NCBI GenBank assembly: GCA_002030015.1
Contig: LQBH01000057.1
Coordinates: 1-35,469 of the forward strand
Reading direction: 5' to 3'
Source of the DNA: a delta proteobacterium MLS_D
GTDB lineage: Bacteria > Desulfobacterota > Syntrophia > Syntrophales > UBA2210
DNA length: 35,469 nt
The notes beneath the pieces are model-generated. The model was not told the DNA's origin, made no database searches, and worked only from the letters and a program-made list of their open reading frames with translations. This document shows, piece by piece, positions 5,852-12,463 of the stretch. Every line of letters starts with the position of its first letter. Position 1 is the first letter of the stretch. The position numbers and the translations under genes were made by a program.

Positions 5852-6937
5852 TCATAACTCAATCAAATTTTTCGGGGTTTCTGATAACACCTCACAACCG
5901 TCGCCGGTTACCAGTATCATGTCCTCGATTCTGACGCCGAACCGGTCCGGCAGGTAAATGCCCGGCTCAATGGTGATAATCATGCCTTCTTCGAGCCGGT
6001 CCTGACTTCGTGGTGAAATCGTCGGCGTTTCGTGAACATCCAGACCTACACCGTGACCGGTACCATGCACAAAACGGGACCCGTAGCCCGCCTGTTCAAT
6101 GTACGTCCTGGCAATACTGTCGAGTTCCCTGCATAACACACCGGGCCTGACGGCTTCAAGTGCCTTGTCGTGAGCCGCCAGCACCGTTTCATAAACGCGG
6201 CGCTGTTCCGTCGTCGCCCTGCCGAGGCAGGCGGTGTAGGTCTCATCGGAGTGATACCCTTCGAAGACGGCGCCGTAATCAATAACGATAAAATCCCCCC
6301 GTCTAAACGGGCGCAATCCGGGACGCGCGTGAGGGAGAGCACCGTTCACGCCCGACGCGACGATGGTATCGAACGACGGCTTCTCGCTTCCCTCAAGAGC
6401 CATGTGCCAGTTCAGCAACAGGGCGAATTCCCGTTCCCGTGTTCCCTCGGTCAGTGTTTCGAGGGTTTTTCGCAGGGCCCGGGTCGCGATTTTCGCAGCT
6501 TCTCTCAGGCGAATCAGTTCACCGGCATCCTTGCATGCCCGAAGCGCCGCCGGCCATTTCCGCAACGGGACTAACTGAACCGGGTCCGGCAAACCGCCGT
6601 TTATCTTCGTGAATAATTCACAGGTTACCGCCGCTGCCTCGAACCCTATTCTCCTCCGGTCACTCGATACCATGACTTCGAGCACACCCTCGACCTTATC
6701 TGCGTATTCGACTACATGCGCCCCCTGCACCTCGCCTCGCGCCTGCTCGGTGTAACGGCCGTCGACGACAAGTGTCGAGGACGCCATATCCACGAACAGA
6801 AAGCCCTCACCCCCTGAGAAACCGCTCAGGTATCGGACATTCAAGGGGTCTACGATTAACAGGCCATCTACTTCTTCCGCCGTCCCAAGTGATCGCAGAC
6901 GCTCGATTCTGCCTTCAAAATCGAATTCTTCATCCAT
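5852..6937 (-). CDS. pepP: Xaa-Pro aminopeptidase, M24B metallopeptidase
   Basis: This cytoplasmic enzyme removes an N-terminal residue preceding proline. The 361-residue product has an N-terminal creatinase-like domain (about 10-125) and a C-terminal pita-bread domain. The five dinuclear metal ligands are visible: D220 in VIDYGAVF, D231 in YHSDETY, H295 in HGTGHGVGLDVHE, E324 in ITIEPGIY and E338 in GVRIEDM. The ATG at 6937 is preferred over the upstream open frame to 7021 because GGAGGT lies 6 nt before it. It overlaps the end of the TPR gene by 8 nt, which points to translational coupling. PepP and PepQ are hard to separate by sequence; the length and architecture suit the short bacterial PepP/YqhT type. 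Confidence 0.93.
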   Translation of the reverse strand: MDEEFDFEGRIERLRSLGTAEEVDGLLIVDPLNVRYLSGFSGGEGFLFVDMASSTLVVDGRYTEQARGEVQGAHVVEYADKVEGVLEVMVSSDRRRIGFEAAAVTCELFTKINGGLPDPVQLVPLRKWPAALRACKDAGELIRLREAAKIATRALRKTLETLTEGTREREFALLLNWHMALEGSEKPSFDTIVASGVNGALPHARPGLRPFRRGDFIVIDYGAVFEGYHSDETYTACLGRATTEQRRVYETVLAAHDKALEAVRPGVLCRELDSIARTYIEQAGYGSRFVHGTGHGVGLDVHETPTISPRSQDRLEEGMIITIEPGIYLPDRFGVRIEDMILVTGDGCEVLSETPKNLIEL

Positions 6938-7583
6938 GCAAGTACCTCCGTTTCTCCAGCCGCTCGAGCCATCGGGACAATTCCTCAACGACGGCGTCAT
7001 GTCCGGTCGCTGCTGATTCAATTTCTCCTATCTTCCGCGCAATCTCCCCGTTGGCCGGATCGTCACGAAGCAGATGCTTCAAAATGTCCAGCGCCTTGTC
7101 GGGGAACCCGGCCTTCCGGTACGCGTCGACCAGGGCCAGCATATGGCGATGCGATGAAATGGATGATGTTCCGCCGGCGGCTGTTTCTTCTCCAGGAACA
7201 ACACTCCTGGACGTCTCAGCTATTTTCGCCGCGATCCGGTCACGCAGCTGACTGTCGGGGGTCACGGCGGCGCGATACGACGCCAGGGCCTCCGGGGACT
7301 TGCCCCTGGCACGATGAACGTCTCCGATACATTCCGCGATGCGGGGCCATCCCGGGAGAATCCGGTCGAGATCCCGCACAATCGACAAAGCTTCGTCGAA
7401 CCGGGATGCCCGGACGGCACAGGCGGCCATCGCCAGCCAGGCGTCCACGTCGCCGGGATAGTGCGCGAGCCGGCGTTCCGCCGTTTCCCGGGCCCGCTCG
7501 ACCTGTCCCGCGTCTATCAGCGTTTCCGTCTCTTCGAGAAATCGCTCCCGCTCTTCAAGATATGATTCATCCATCAACGACAT
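6930..7583 (-). CDS. TPR-repeat protein of unknown function
   Basis: The 217-residue product is all helical. Its TPR-like repeats fall at about residues 20-55 (AGQVERARETAERRLAHYPGD), 56-90 (AWLAMAACAVRASRFDEALSIV) and 90-125 (IAECIGDVHRARGKSPEALASY). A low-complexity linker near 140-155 leads to another helical pair with AYRKAGFPDKALDILKHLL. There is no signal peptide or membrane segment, so it is probably cytoplasmic. The ATG at 7583 follows AGAGGA at a sensible distance; an open frame continues upstream to 7616. It is first in the minus-strand group and translationally coupled to pepP. TPR domains mediate protein contacts, and no partner can be named. Confidence 0.75.
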   Translation of the reverse strand: MSLMDESYLEERERFLEETETLIDAGQVERARETAERRLAHYPGDVDAWLAMAACAVRASRFDEALSIVRDLDRILPGWPRIAECIGDVHRARGKSPEALASYRAAVTPDSQLRDRIAAKIAETSRSVVPGEETAAGGTSSISSHRHMLALVDAYRKAGFPDKALDILKHLLRDDPANGEIARKIGEIESAATGHDAVVEELSRWLERLEKRRYLHG

Positions 7584-7689
7584 TGTTTTCCTCTCCGCAC
7601 CGGCGGGAAAATTCACCCACCCTCACCCCGGCTTCGAACCGACGCTTTAAAATATACCGTTGACTATCGTCCGGCAGCAGTGCTAATCC

Positions 7690-7719
7690 TTCGTACCAAC
7701 AGGCGGTGAACAATATACT
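7690..7719 (+). promoter_or_regulatory. Possible promoter for yhhQ-queF
   Basis: TATACT (7714-7719) is a 5/6 match to the -10 consensus, preceded by TTCGTA (7690-7695, 3/6) with an 18-bp spacer. It would give an untranslated leader of roughly 50 nt rich in A and T. I looked for a preQ1 aptamer in that leader and did not see one. Confidence 0.3.
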
Positions 7720-7776
7720 ATCAGTCCATTAAAACAATTTTTTTATTTCTTTCAACCGGAAAGTAGACGGACGGAC

Positions 7777-8400
7777 TTGAATATTCAACTATTAAAATAT
7801 CTTTTTATCACCGCGCTTCTGCTGTCGAACATCCTGGCGTCAAAAATAATCGTCCTGGGGGGCTTCCTGTTGCCCGCGGCGATTATTCTCTATCCCCTCA
7901 CATTTCTCATAACCGATGTGGTGGGGGAAATCGAAGGTAAAAAGAGCGCCCGCGACCTGGTTATGGCCGGCTTCTGCATGTCTCTGGTCATGGTTATCGC
8001 GATTGTCGTCGCCCGTGTGCTGCCGCCGGCTCCTTTCTGGCGTAACCAGGAAGCTTTCGCGGCGGTCCTGGGGGCAACGCCTCGGATCGTCATGGCTTCG
8101 ATGATCGCGTATCTGGCCTCCCAGACTCACGACGTGTGGGCCTTTCACTGGTGGCGGGACAGAACGGAGGGACGGCATCTCTGGATACGAAATATTGCGT
8201 CCACGGTGCTTTCTCAAGGAATCGACACGGTTCTTTTCATTGCAATCGCCTTCGGCGGACTCTACTCCTGGCCCGCCGTAGCGGTGATGATCGGAAGCCA
8301 GTATCTGGTCAAGGTGGGTATCGCCATCTTTGACACGCCTTTCTGCTATCTGCTTGTGAGGTATTATGGAAACGATAGAAAACAAGTTCAGGGAACGTGA
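7777..8400 (+). CDS. yhhQ: Queuosine precursor transporter, YhhQ/VUT family (COG1738)
   Basis: The 207-residue protein is an integral inner-membrane transporter of the VUT family, whose E. coli member imports preQ0 and preQ1. It has about six hydrophobic helices, beginning LLKYLFITALLLSNILASKII. Family marks include YPLTFLITDVVGEI at about residues 38-51, the RNIASTVLSQGIDTVLFI region at about 137-154 and a C-terminal DTPFCYLL. The start is a TTG at 7777, since no in-frame ATG exists before the first membrane helix; the ribosome-binding site is weak. It overlaps queF by 35 nt, and this gene pairing strongly supports the queuosine assignment. Confidence 0.88.
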   Translation: MNIQLLKYLFITALLLSNILASKIIVLGGFLLPAAIILYPLTFLITDVVGEIEGKKSARDLVMAGFCMSLVMVIAIVVARVLPPAPFWRNQEAFAAVLGATPRIVMASMIAYLASQTHDVWAFHWWRDRTEGRHLWIRNIASTVLSQGIDTVLFIAIAFGGLYSWPAVAVMIGSQYLVKVGIAIFDTPFCYLLVRYYGNDRKQVQGT

Positions 8401-8692
8401 TTATACCGTCACCATGCGGTTCCCCGAGTTCACCTGCCTCTGTCCCATGACATCGCAGCCGGACTTCGCCGAAATCATTATTGAGTATATTCCCGACGAA
8501 CTCCTGGTGGAGCTGAAATCGTTGAAACTCTATCTCAACGGTTACCGCGACCGCGGCATTTTTCATGAAGAGGCGGTCAACAGCATCATGCGGGACTTCG
8601 TCGCCGCCGTTCAACCGAAACAGGCGGTCGTCACGGGACATTTCAATGTCCGGGGCGGCATCTACACCACGGTAACTGTCCGTCATCCCTGA
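8366..8692 (+). CDS. queF: NADPH-dependent 7-cyano-7-deazaguanine (preQ0) reductase, short form
   Basis: QueF reduces the nitrile of preQ0 to the amine of preQ1 for queuosine tRNA modification. The 108-residue product is the single-domain (YkvM-like) form. FPEFTCLCPMTSQPDF at about residues 19-34 carries the thioimide-forming cysteine (C26) and the catalytic aspartate (D33), spaced as in Bacillus QueF. VELKSLKLYLNGYRDRGIFHEE at about 49-70, read in pieces, holds the E(S/L)KS(L)K motif and substrate His and Glu, and GHFNVRGGI closes the fold. The start lies inside the end of yhhQ, so the pair is translated from one message. No queC, queD or queE is nearby, in keeping with salvage of preQ0 by YhhQ or with dispersed genes. 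Confidence 0.96.
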   Translation: METIENKFRERDYTVTMRFPEFTCLCPMTSQPDFAEIIIEYIPDELLVELKSLKLYLNGYRDRGIFHEEAVNSIMRDFVAAVQPKQAVVTGHFNVRGGIYTTVTVRHP

Positions 8693-8824
8693 AGTCGGAG
8701 CGCGGCGGCAGTCTGAACAGCGTTGCGTCACGAAACATGGTAACGACGGGGAGAACTCTTAAAGAACGGATCTCTCTTCCTCTGAAATGTGAACTCTTTC
8801 ACTTGACGGAAATCACCGGGGTTA

Positions 8825-8853
8825 TTGACTGTCGATATCGCCGCGAGTATACT
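8825..8853 (+). promoter_or_regulatory. Near-consensus sigma-70 promoter for the pseudopilin operon
   Basis: TTGACT (8825-8830) and TATACT (8848-8853) are each 5/6 matches to consensus with an ideal 17-bp spacer. The element lies 132 bp past queF and about 114 bp before the first pseudopilin start. It is one of the two best promoter matches in the window. Confidence 0.65.
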
Positions 8854-8966
8854 GAAAAAACAAGTCGGCTACCTGTGCCGGCGAAAGGAGCGGGGGGAAT
8901 AAGCACTATCGCAGCGCCGGATGTCTTTTCGACCGGCATTTGCACCGTCACGGCGGATAAAAAACC
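8854..8966 (+). other. Structured untranslated leader of the pseudopilin operon
   Basis: About 100 nt separate the promoter from the first start codon. Two hairpins are visible: GTCGGC/GCCGGC (8864-8869/8877-8882, one G-U pair) and GCCGG/CCGGC (8916-8920/8933-8937). A purine-rich GGAGCGGGGGG tract lies between them. I compared the leader with the class I cyclic-di-GMP aptamer, which often precedes pilus genes, and its conserved segments are absent. Confidence 0.4.
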
Positions 8967-9425
8967 ATGATAAATCGGCGAAACGACAGCGGAACGCAGG
9001 CACGCCAGGTTCCCGGGGGATTCACCCTGGTGGAACTGATGATTGTTGTAGCCCTGATGGGAATCATGGCCGCCATTGCCGCGCCGAGCTTCCAGACCTA
9101 CATGGCGAATAACCGCCTGAACGGCGCGGCTCGCGTTGTCATGACTGATCTCATGTACGCCCGGTCACAGGCGGCGATGGAAAACGTCAATTTCAAAATG
9201 GAGTTTTCGGGGAACAGCTACAGCATCGTTCGAACCGACAACGACGAAGTGCGGCGTTCCCGGAACATTCAGAATGAATACTACGATGTGACAATGACAA
9301 GCAATCAGGACTTTATATTCCGGCCCAACGGCACCGTCACCGCCGCGGGGACGGTGACGCTCACCAATTCGAAAGGCACAAAGCTGGTCGTTGTCTCGAT
9401 GGGGGGGCGGGCACGCATAGAATGA
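8967..9425 (+). CDS. fimT: FimT/GspH-type minor pseudopilin
   Basis: The 152-residue product is a type IV prepilin-like protein. A short basic leader ends at G18, followed by FTLVELMIVVALMGIMAAIA, so the peptidase would cleave between G18 and F19 and leave E at mature position 5. The first part of the mature protein is the amphipathic helix (AARVVMTDLMYARSQAAMENV), and the rest is a beta-rich globular domain of the GspH/FimT kind. It is first of four pseudopilin genes in one plus-strand operon. Minor pilins of this set prime pilus assembly in the inner membrane and may sit at the pilus tip. The ribosome-binding site is weak, so the exact start is less certain than the domain. Confidence 0.88.
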   Translation: MINRRNDSGTQARQVPGGFTLVELMIVVALMGIMAAIAAPSFQTYMANNRLNGAARVVMTDLMYARSQAAMENVNFKMEFSGNSYSIVRTDNDEVRRSRNIQNEYYDVTMTSNQDFIFRPNGTVTAAGTVTLTNSKGTKLVVVSMGGRARIE

Positions 9426-9435
9426 GGCGATACCG

Positions 9436-9798
9436 ATGCAACGAATAGGAAATAACAGCGGGTTCACGCTCATCGAGGTACTGATCGCCATGTTCCTTCT
9501 GGTGACGGCACTGCTGGGTACGGCGGCGGTGACGACGACGGTGATTCAGGGGAATGCTTTCAGCAACCGCATGACCCTGGCAACGACGCTGGCGCAGGAT
9601 AAGATGGAAGAACTCCGGGGGACGTCCTATTCGGACATGACCTCCGGCAGCGACACGCACAATTCCATTTATGACAGGACCTGGACCGTAACCTTTGATT
9701 CTCCTTCAACGGACGCTGCCACTGTCGAGGTGGCGGTTGCCTTCTCCTGGAAGGGAGAAAACCGTACCGTCAGCATCGCGACGATACGGTCCAAGTAG
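9436..9798 (+). CDS. pilV: PilV-type minor pseudopilin
   Basis: The 120-residue product has a very short leader, MQRIGNNSG, then FTLIEVLIAMFLLVTALLG, giving cleavage after G9 and glutamate at mature position 5. The helical stretch MTLATTLAQDKMEELRGTSY is characteristic of PilV/GspI-like proteins. The C-terminal domain is short and beta-rich. It starts 10 bp after fimT and is followed 13 bp later by pilW, so the genes form one transcript. The subtype name rests on the ordering and the AQDKMEELR motif and is fairly confident. Confidence 0.85.
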   Translation: MQRIGNNSGFTLIEVLIAMFLLVTALLGTAAVTTTVIQGNAFSNRMTLATTLAQDKMEELRGTSYSDMTSGSDTHNSIYDRTWTVTFDSPSTDAATVEVAVAFSWKGENRTVSIATIRSK

Positions 9799-9811
9799 CA
9801 CGAGGTCAGGC

Positions 9812-10408
9812 ATGGTACGTCAAGACACAACGTCAGAAAAACTATATCACGCAGAGGGCGGGTTCACGCTTATCGAACTGATCATCGCCATGACCGTGGG
9901 ACTGATTTTACTCGCCGCCATGTACGGCGTTTTCACGCTACAAAACAAGTCATTGAAAATACAGGAACAAGTCGCGGAAATGCAGCAAAACGTGCGGGCC
10001 GGCATGGACATGATGGTACGGGAGATCCGCATGGCCGGGTACGATCCCGACGGATCTCTCGGGGCTGGCATCGTGAGTATCGCATCGGACAGTATCGAGT
10101 TCACCTACGTTGACGACTCCGATCCCGACGACCTGCAACTGAAAACCATAACCTACGACATATACGAGAGCGGCAACACGACAAACCTCGGCCGGGCCGT
10201 CGACGACGGGACACACCAGCCCGTGGTGGAAAATATTGACAGCATAACCTTCGCCCCCGCTCCCTACGACGACAACGGCGAAATCACCGTCACACTGACG
10301 GGCAGGACGGCGCGGCCGGACCCTGCGTATACGCACCCCGTTCATAACGATCACTATCGGCGTTACACGCTGGAAACAACGGTTCTCTGCCGCAATCTGA
10401 AGCTATGA
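9812..10408 (+). CDS. pilW: PilW-type minor pseudopilin
   Basis: The 198-residue product has the prepilin signature GGFTLIELIIAMTVGLILLAA, with cleavage expected after G17. The mature helix continues as KSLKIQEQVAEMQQNVRAGMDMMVREIRMAGYDP, read here in pieces, which is the typical PilW pattern. A beta-rich domain follows. I chose the ATG at 9812 because GAGGT lies about 7 nt upstream and the leader has the right length; the frame is open upstream into pilV. It is third in the pseudopilin operon. Confidence 0.87.
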   Translation: MVRQDTTSEKLYHAEGGFTLIELIIAMTVGLILLAAMYGVFTLQNKSLKIQEQVAEMQQNVRAGMDMMVREIRMAGYDPDGSLGAGIVSIASDSIEFTYVDDSDPDDLQLKTITYDIYESGNTTNLGRAVDDGTHQPVVENIDSITFAPAPYDDNGEITVTLTGRTARPDPAYTHPVHNDHYRRYTLETTVLCRNLKL

Positions 10409-10421
10409 CAAAGGTGAAGTC

Positions 10422-11720
10422 ATGAACCCATCCCGCACATCCCCCGAATGGAAGTCCTCGGACGAACGGGGCATAGTTCTCGTCACGGTCATACTCCTGA
10501 TTGCCGTTCTCATGGCACTGGGAACCACGGCGATTTTACAGACATCCACGGACATCAGGATATCGGGTAATTACAAGGCGAACAGACTGGCGTTTTACGA
10601 CGCCGACGCCGGCGTTCAGTATGTGTTGAACCGCCTGGCCGCCGACCTCGGTGATTCAGACCCCTCTACGGTCAATCTGTCGGCGGAGACGATTTCCCTC
10701 GACTATGCAACGCCGAGCGGATTTTCTTTCACAACCCCTGCCGTCCTGACGTCGCTGGGAAATAATCGATACAGTTTTTCGGTGACGGGACACGGACCCA
10801 ACAATTCGGAAGCGGAAATAGCGGTCGTTTTTTCCGCCACGAGAAAAAGCGCGTTCGATTTCGGTCTCTTCACCGACGGATTGCTTGACCTCAAGTCGGA
10901 CGCCCATATCTACAGTTATGATTCACGTTACAACCCCGATCCCGATCCGGGAACCTTTCCCGACGCGTCCACGGGAGAAGGAGACATAGGAAGCAACACC
11001 GAAATCAGCACCAAAATGGCTACCTACGTGGACGGCGACCTCACCCTCGGCGCGGACGCCGCCGATCCTCCCGCAGACGCCGTGTGGACCGACACGGGAA
11101 CACCCACTATTACCGGCGAGGCGGGCACAACGGTGGGACGGGTCGATCCCGACCCCCTGGGGGCCAACGATCCCGGCTCCGAACTGAACGACAAGTTTTT
11201 TGACGTTGTATCCAACAATGACAATGACAAAGAACCTCTTAACGGCGCAACGTCGATCAATCTCGGCAACGCGGAAACTATCACGCTGACAGCGGGAGAC
11301 TATTATATCGAAAACATCATACTGAAAAACGGCGCGACGCTCGAGATCGACGCCACCGCCGGGCCTGTCAATATCTACCTCACCGGCATCGTTGACGCGG
11401 AGGATGGCGAACTCGAGGCGAAAAACGGCTCCGAGATAAACAACCTGTCCCAGCCGACCGATTTCTCTATTTTCTCGCAGTCGTCCCAGGATATTGTTTT
11501 CAAGCACTCGAGCGACTTTAAAGGGATGGTTTACGCGCCGAACGCCCATGTGGAAATGAAAAATTCAGCGGGCGTGTACGGCCTGATCTGGGCGAATACG
11601 GCGGCGATGCACAATTCCGGGGAGTTTTATTTCGACGAGGCCATAAAGGACAAATTCCTGTCGCCGTACAAATATACGATAGAAGCCCTTTCCTGGAAGG
11701 ATACCGGCATCGGCGGATAA
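10422..11720 (+). CDS. pilX: PilX-like pilus assembly protein with large C-terminal domain
   Basis: The 432-residue product begins with a PilX N-terminal type segment, DERGIVLVTVILLIAVLMALG, a single membrane helix preceded by a charged leader, followed by ISGNYKANRLAFYDADAGVQY, the usual start of the PilX stalk helix. PilX minor pilins are commonly about 150-200 residues, so the C-terminal 250 residues are extra. That part is rich in Asp, Gly, Asn and Thr, predicts as beta-strands (for example GDYYIENIILKNGATLEID and FKGMVYAPNAHVEMKNSAGVYG) and resembles domains found in similarly long PilX-like proteins. It would be exported and could sit at the pilus tip or act in adhesion, which is inference. 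It is the last gene of the operon and converges with the acidic-protein gene. Confidence 0.8.
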   Translation: MNPSRTSPEWKSSDERGIVLVTVILLIAVLMALGTTAILQTSTDIRISGNYKANRLAFYDADAGVQYVLNRLAADLGDSDPSTVNLSAETISLDYATPSGFSFTTPAVLTSLGNNRYSFSVTGHGPNNSEAEIAVVFSATRKSAFDFGLFTDGLLDLKSDAHIYSYDSRYNPDPDPGTFPDASTGEGDIGSNTEISTKMATYVDGDLTLGADAADPPADAVWTDTGTPTITGEAGTTVGRVDPDPLGANDPGSELNDKFFDVVSNNDNDKEPLNGATSINLGNAETITLTAGDYYIENIILKNGATLEIDATAGPVNIYLTGIVDAEDGELEAKNGSEINNLSQPTDFSIFSQSSQDIVFKHSSDFKGMVYAPNAHVEMKNSAGVYGLIWANTAAMHNSGEFYFDEAIKDKFLSPYKYTIEALSWKDTGIGG

Positions 11721-11740
11721 CAGAATCCCATTCGCCGATG
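11708..11740. terminator. Inverted repeat between convergent pilX and acidic-protein genes
   Basis: CATCGGCG (11708-11715) pairs with CGCCGATG (11733-11740) around a 17-nt loop that contains the pilX stop codon. CCGG flanks the stem on both sides and could extend it with a bulge. There is no T-run on either strand, so it is at best a weak bidirectional terminator or RNA 3'-end stabiliser. Confidence 0.4.
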
Positions 11741-11751
11741 TACCGGACCGA

Positions 11752-12291
11752 TCAGTCTTCGTCCCACCACTCGTCGGGCATTTTTCCGTCATTTTCTTTC
11801 ATCAGCTCGTCGGTCAGTTCATACATCCGGGCGGAAATTTCCTTCGCTTCTTCCTTTGCTTTCTCGGCAGCTTTTTTGTCTTTGTTCCTATCGGCTTCCC
11901 GCACCCGCTGAAGCACCGCTTTCAGTTCAGCCTCCAGTTGCGACTTTCTCTCTTTGTAAGGCGCAATATCTACCGTGCTCTCCGGCTTGTCATCTTCTTC
12001 GATAGCTTCCTCGCCGTCGGGAGTTGCGGTCGCCACCTGTTCGTCGTTGCCCGCTTCCGGTTTTCTGATTTCCTCTGAAGCGACCTTTTCTATCGTCAGG
12101 ATCGCGTCCCTGGAAACCCCGACAACCGAGCCGTGGGCATACAGCAGGATCTCGCCGTCATCGCTCCAGTAATGGGACGTTATAAACTCGCCCCCGCTTT
12201 TAAGCACAACACGCCAGGCGGCGTCGGCGATGGCCGGGAACGTCATGCAAACTGCAAATGAATAAATAATTACAAGGATAATTTTTTTCAT
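11752..12291 (-). CDS. Secreted acidic coiled-coil protein of unknown function, next to pilQ
   Basis: The 179-residue product starts with a signal peptide (MKKIILVIIYSFAVCMTFPAIADAA) whose cleavage would fall near residue 25. A small beta-rich domain follows, WRVVLKSGGEFITSHYWSDDGEILLYAHGSVVGVSRD read in pieces, of a kind I recall next to deltaproteobacterial genes but cannot name. Then come an acidic, probably disordered linker (about 80-105) and a charged helical region rich in Glu, Lys and Ala (about 110-165) that should form a coiled coil, ending in DEWWDED. I chose the ATG at 12291 because the signal peptide begins there; the frame is open upstream to 12489. Its position directly after pilMNOPQ suggests an envelope role linked to the pilus. 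Confidence 0.65.
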   Translation of the reverse strand: MKKIILVIIYSFAVCMTFPAIADAAWRVVLKSGGEFITSHYWSDDGEILLYAHGSVVGVSRDAILTIEKVASEEIRKPEAGNDEQVATATPDGEEAIEEDDKPESTVDIAPYKERKSQLEAELKAVLQRVREADRNKDKKAAEKAKEEAKEISARMYELTDELMKENDGKMPDEWWDED

Positions 12292-12341
12292 TTCAACATA
12301 TTCAAAGAGATACGGCCGGTGAACACCTTTTTCAGGCGAAT

Positions 12342-12358
12342 GGCACAATAATTGTGCC
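12342..12358. promoter_or_regulatory. Operator-like palindrome upstream of the acidic-protein gene
   Basis: GGCACAAT (12342-12349) and ATTGTGCC (12351-12358) form a near-perfect palindrome with a single central base. It lies about 50 bp upstream of the ATG at 12291 in the gap after pilQ. The symmetry and size suit a dimeric regulator. It could also be a transcript hairpin, but it lacks a T-run. Confidence 0.4.
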
Positions 12359-12463
12359 CCCTGCTGTAATGGCCGTGAAAGGACATGGTACAACATTGAG
12401 CGGCAACGATGCAAAGGACGGGCCATCATAAAATCCTTGATGTCGGAAATGTGCCTCCTCAGG

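Noticed and set aside
7617-7776. A preQ1 riboswitch ahead of yhhQ-queF.
   Set aside because: I could not find a G-rich stem with the required A-rich tail, or a type II or III layout. The leader is mostly A and T.
8854-8966. A cyclic-di-GMP (GEMM) riboswitch in the pseudopilin leader.
   Set aside because: The conserved segments around GCACAGGGCAAACC and GACGCAAAGCC are not present, although hairpins and a suitable target operon are.
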